A DNA stretch of 64,000 bases from Flaccisagitta enflata (lineage: Eukaryota; Chaetognatha; Sagittoidea; Aphragmophora), in assembly GCA_965153355.1 (NCBI GenBank), contig OZ231126.1, positions 32,922,001 to 32,986,000 on the forward strand, read 5' to 3'. A program made the position numbers and the translations under genes. Positions 1 to 64,000 of this stretch are shown here, one piece after another. The notes beneath the pieces are model-generated. The model saw only the letters and a program-made list of their open reading frames with translations, made no database searches and was not told where the DNA came from. The first letter of the stretch is position 1. Every line of letters begins with the position of its first letter.

Positions 1-413
1 TTGTTGTTGTTGTTGTTTTTGTCATTCGTCCATACGCCTATATTTTCGTGTAACACGGTATTAAGCCCACCTGGCAAAAATCTCTAGTCATTGAATATTG
101 TTTGCGCCATCTGTTAGCTCTTCATCATTACGCGAGTCACGAACCATCTGTTCTCTGCTCTTTGAATCCATCCGATATCGTTTCATCCTCGTTCTCTTTT
201 CTTCCATCTTTCTTCCTCTTTGGCCGTTTTCCCATTCCTCACCCATGTACCCACCCCTCCCCAATTCGCTTCACCATAGTCATCCCCATCCAATCGCCTA
301 CATTCATCCCCAATTTTCCCGATCCAATCCCCATCGGGGTCTTCCAATCCCCTATCTCCATACTCTTCCAAATACCCATCCCCATCCCCAATAACCATCT
401 CCATCTCGTTCAG
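1..413 (+). other. intron 3' part upstream of first visible exon
   Basis: Begins with a short TTG repeat (1-15), then C/T-rich sequence leading to the acceptor cag at 411-413. No exon seen; the earlier EC exons lie left of the window. Confidence 0.6.
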
Positions 414-60011
<59,598 letters not shown>

Positions 60012-60496
60012 TTTGTTTACGATTTTAAAAATTCAATCAAAGTGTTTGTGACAATAGTGCTTCATGTGATCCACAAAAAGCATGCAAACAAACAAATCAA
60101 CTTAAAAAAAGACGTTACAACTGCTCCTCTACACGTGGTTGCGTTGTATCCCCACGCTTGTGTTCATGCGTGTCTCTTCATAATCGTGCTCCCGCCTCCC
60201 TTAAATTGTTCCACGATGTCGTCCACGTTTCTTATTAAGTCATTTTGATGTATTTAAGGAAAAAAAAAAGCCACATTTTGCTGTTCACGGCTTTGTCAGA
60301 GGATGAATGAAACGATCGCAGTCGATTTAGTCATTTTTTGGCCGCTGACTTGTCGACTTTCCTTCGTTTCATTCAAACGTCTTCTTTTATCACTTCACTT
60401 CTCTTTTTTGTCACCTGTAATTCCTCGTGAATCTTAAACAAACAAAAAACTTTGTCTGCCACACAAACCAACGACTGTTTTCATCAGTGTTTGAAA

Positions 60497-60498
<2 letters not shown>

Positions 60499-60586
<88 letters not shown>
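60499..60586. repeat. (CT)n microsatellite
   Basis: About 43 units. Confidence 0.97.
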
Positions 60587-60590
<4 letters not shown>

Positions 60591-61122
60591 ATTCATGTCC
60601 CATCTACCCATTCCTCTGTTAGGAAATACGGCGCAACTCTAATTACTGTTTTAATTTGACTGGCGTCAACCCTTATAATTGTCTCAAGATTTCAACGCTG
60701 TTAACAATTGAAAGGGATGATAACAGGTACAGGCCGAAAAGTACGATCCCTGTTATCAAATTATCTATGAGTTTTTTTTCACACCGGCCTATAAACCCTC
60801 GAGATGCGCCATATTCCGACGACACAAATGTTCTCAACAATTTACGTAAATATTTTTCTTTTTTTTGTCTCTATTTTTTCTTCCAACAGTTCTACAGCCA
60901 CGTTGCAGCCTATTTTGAAAGTAGCACCGCTGCAATCCCCGGGACCCTTGCCCCCTGTGCCATTTGAAATTAATTAAGCCAGAAAAGAAAAGAAAAAATG
61001 GTAATTTTTTATCCCACATTTCATTTATTTTTAATTTTGTATTCCGTAGTGCACGCGACCACGCGGCGAAATTGCGAGCCGTCATTTGTTTTTTCACCTC
61101 TGCATTTTGCTGCTGCTGAAAC

Positions 61123-61153
<31 letters not shown>

Positions 61154-62994
61154 TTATAGTTGAAAAGCGAGTGTCAAGCATCGCGTAACCGCGCGTCTCG
61201 ATCTGCGAAATCATTAAGATACGCATGAAGTTTTTTTGTTTTCTTGAATTCAAGGGTTATGAAAAAGGAGGCAAAAAGCAAAATTATCACATGAATGCAA
61301 AACCATAGAAAAAAAAGAAAAAAAAAGGGGCACAACATTCTTTTGCTTCACAAGAAATTCATGGTCACTTTTACTGCTTGCGCTTTTTCACTTTAGTTTC
61401 TTTTTCTTTTCTGTTTGCAATCACACGCTTTTGGTTGGCACTGTTGTTTTTGCCGGTAGTGTAAAGACTATTTTCTCATACATGATAAACAAAGACATTG
61501 AATTTTCATTGCGGAAAACAGACAACGGATAATGATTTAAAATGTCTACACCATTAATCCATACTTTCCTCCTCTTTTTCTTTTACCCCGGCCTTATTGT
61601 TTTTCTTTCAACGTCTCAAAAAAAAAACAAAAAGGATCCTTTTGTCAATCAAAGGCGCTGAAGAAGCTGAAGGAAAAGCGCTCGCAGTTCGACAATTTAT
61701 TGAAAAAATCACCGACATATTTTGAGTGAAATATTTGGTGGGGGAATTATGGAATTTGAAAAAAAATAAGGGAGTCATTTAGCTTCCAAAAAAGGCCCAT
61801 CTTTTTCTCTCTCTCCCTCCCCCCCCCCACATGCCCCCCTTCTTACTTCTTGTCCATGGTCTCCCGCATCCCTTTAGTGCTGAAAAAAAAAAATGACGCA
61901 CTTGGTATATATATAGAGTTGCATATCACTTTCTTTCTGTTTTGTTAATGTTAGAAATTCACGCAACCAAGAGATAGGACGTTATTTATTTCCATCTTTT
62001 CTTTCTTGAAATACCTATCTGCTTTAATTTGGCGTGAATTAAGACAACCAAACACGAAAGAAACTATTTCTTCAATGGAACATTTATTTTGCTTCTAAAG
62101 AAAAGTGTCATGTACAATGTACATATACGTGTCCCGGTTGTTTTTTTCAAACAAACCAACAAACGAAAACAAGCAACATATTCCAACATAAAGTTTTCTA
62201 TGTGGGCTCTGGGTTGCCTAGTCCGCGGAAGATTCTACGTGATAATGGCTTCTATATCGACTTTTTTGTTGCTTTGTCAATTTCGCCTCAAGCTGTTGGT
62301 GGGGTTTACATACTAAGTCACATGAGCCGATTAAATCAATTGAAGTTGTTAAGTTAGTCTCTCTAATCACCCAGTTTTAGATAAGAATTATACAATAAGG
62401 TCAATATTTCAAGGAACTGAAAAGAAAAAACGCGATAATTTGTTTTCTTTAGACGCCCATATTTCAATTTTCAAGGCCAAACGCGTGGGACCACCATCAC
62501 CTTGCTTAACGTGTTTCATGTACATATACATTATATTTATCTATGATGACTGGTCATTGACTACTAATACAATGTTGCAACATTCTCACTTTTTGCAGTA
62601 CACATAATGCGTAGATTTCTCATAACACTTGAAAAGAGCGAGGAATTTTTCATCAAAGGTAAAAAGCTCATATCATAAATTAGGAAGAAAAAAATGATCT
62701 AGATTGATTCCCCCGAAAGTCTCATCCATTCATATGAAAGGCATTTTTTTTACATGAAATCATTTTGTAACCATTTTATTAGAAAATGAACAAAGACTTT
62801 TCTCTACTGATCTCAATAAGAATATTTTTCTCCGATCTCTGTCAGTCAAATTGCGCTTTGATTTATACCAAATTTCCATCTCGCAATGAACGACGGTCTA
62901 TCTTTTCTGCTCTCAATAGAATGTAAGGTTCCTTTGTCAGAGACGCTTTCATCTCCTAATCAGCACTTTCTGTATTCCTCTCTGCCTGTTTTCG

Positions 62995-63018
62995 TCTCTG
63001 TCTTTCTTTCATTCTTTC

Positions 63019-63108
<90 letters not shown>

Positions 63109-63130
63109 TTTCTTTCTACTTCTTTCTATT

Positions 63131-63209
<79 letters not shown>

Positions 63210-63330
63210 GTCTTTCTTTCTGTCTTTCTTTCTTTCTTTCTTTCTTTCTGTCTTTCTTTCTATCTTTCTTTCTTCCATTCATTCATGCATGCATTCATTC
63301 ATTCATTCATTCATTCATTCATTCATTCGT
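62995..63330. repeat. (CTTT)n and (ATTC)n microsatellites
   Basis: CTTT with small breaks to 63273, then ATTC to 63330. Confidence 0.96.
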
Positions 63331-63544
63331 CCATTCGTCCGTTCTTTTTTTCTTTCTTACTCTCTTCTCTCTTTCCCCTACGTGTCCTAACCCAGTTGTT
63401 TAAAACGGGACCCGGCCTCCCTCAAACCGATTTCATTGCAATTGTGACATAATGACTCAATTTGCATGATGACAAATGCGAGAGAAAAATGATGCAACAA
63501 ATTTGCGTAATAAAAAACGGTGCACAAACTCTGCCGACTTTCCG

Positions 63545-63647
<103 letters not shown>

Positions 63648-64000
63648 CTTGATTGTATCTCTTCTCATTACATTCAAGCTCGTTTTCCCGCTCTCTTTCC
63701 CTGAACAATTTTGTTTTCTGCTACTTTATATCATGAATCCTCTCTCAACCAAAAATCTCCTTCCCAGTCTCTAAGTCCCCCCTTTATCATGCCCCTCCCT
63801 GTTCTTACGTCGTCCAACCCCTTCTTTTAGCCACACTCATGTTTTCTGCGTAATCTTTCAAAAGAACAACAACAAAAGAAAAAAATGAATGCAATGCAAA
63901 TATTTAAATGTATTCGAAAAGAAAATTTCCACGTTGTTGTCATCTTTTCAAATTTCGTTAAGGAACAGCTATCAATTTCCTTCTCTCCCTCCTGAAAACG

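Overview
This 64 kb window is nuclear DNA of an invertebrate animal. It is dominated by one plus-strand gene, a classical cadherin of the type III / N-cadherin (CadN-like) class, split into at least 40 exons between about 414 and 60011. The 5' part of the gene lies upstream of the window. All 40 exons have GT-AG borders, all 39 junction phases agree, and the joined frame is 6351 nt (2116 codons plus stop) without an internal stop. The domain order is nine cadherin (EC) repeats with the last one degenerate, then the non-chordate classical cadherin domain (NCCD), EGF, LamG, EGF, LamG, cysteine-rich/EGF, a transmembrane helix, a p120-catenin-type juxtamembrane motif, a His/Gly/Pro-rich linker and a C-terminal beta-catenin-binding region. 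The NCCD and LamG block argues for a non-chordate bilaterian. I cannot fix the phylum: a short TTAGGG-like tract at 44550 is compatible with a lineage using the hexamer telomere repeat but proves nothing.

Layout: 414-9329 holds exons 1-10 (EC repeats). 9330-15420 is a large intron of microsatellites and transposon copies. 15421-25799 holds exons 11-21 (EC repeats to NCCD start). 25800-35201 is a 9.4 kb intron with a 1.5 kb palindrome and a tRNA-derived SINE. 35202-39400 holds exons 22-26 (NCCD, EGF, first half of LamG1). 41445-49109 holds exons 27-34 (LamG1 to the last cysteine-rich unit). 49110-55412 is an intron with two minisatellites in opposite orientation. 55413-60011 holds exons 35-40 (EGF, membrane span, cytoplasmic tail, stop). 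60012-64000 is 3' flank with no recognisable gene.

The introns are unusually full of simple repeats and small mobile elements. The most notable are: (1) about 27 copies of a short non-autonomous element whose structure matches Helentron-associated elements (HINE/DINE-like), with a terminal hairpin at each end, an inverted repeat linking the 5' end to a site just before the 3' hairpin, and a GTCC/GGTT-type microsatellite core; its inverted repeats vary between copies in a compensatory way; (2) five copies of a second foldback family with GGGCAGCGGCCCC termini around a minisatellite; (3) two long inverted repeats, one of which gives an internal 'empty site' control for two insertions; (4) three small duplications of exon-edge sequence in neighbouring introns. 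No second protein-coding gene, RNA gene or CRISPR array was found.
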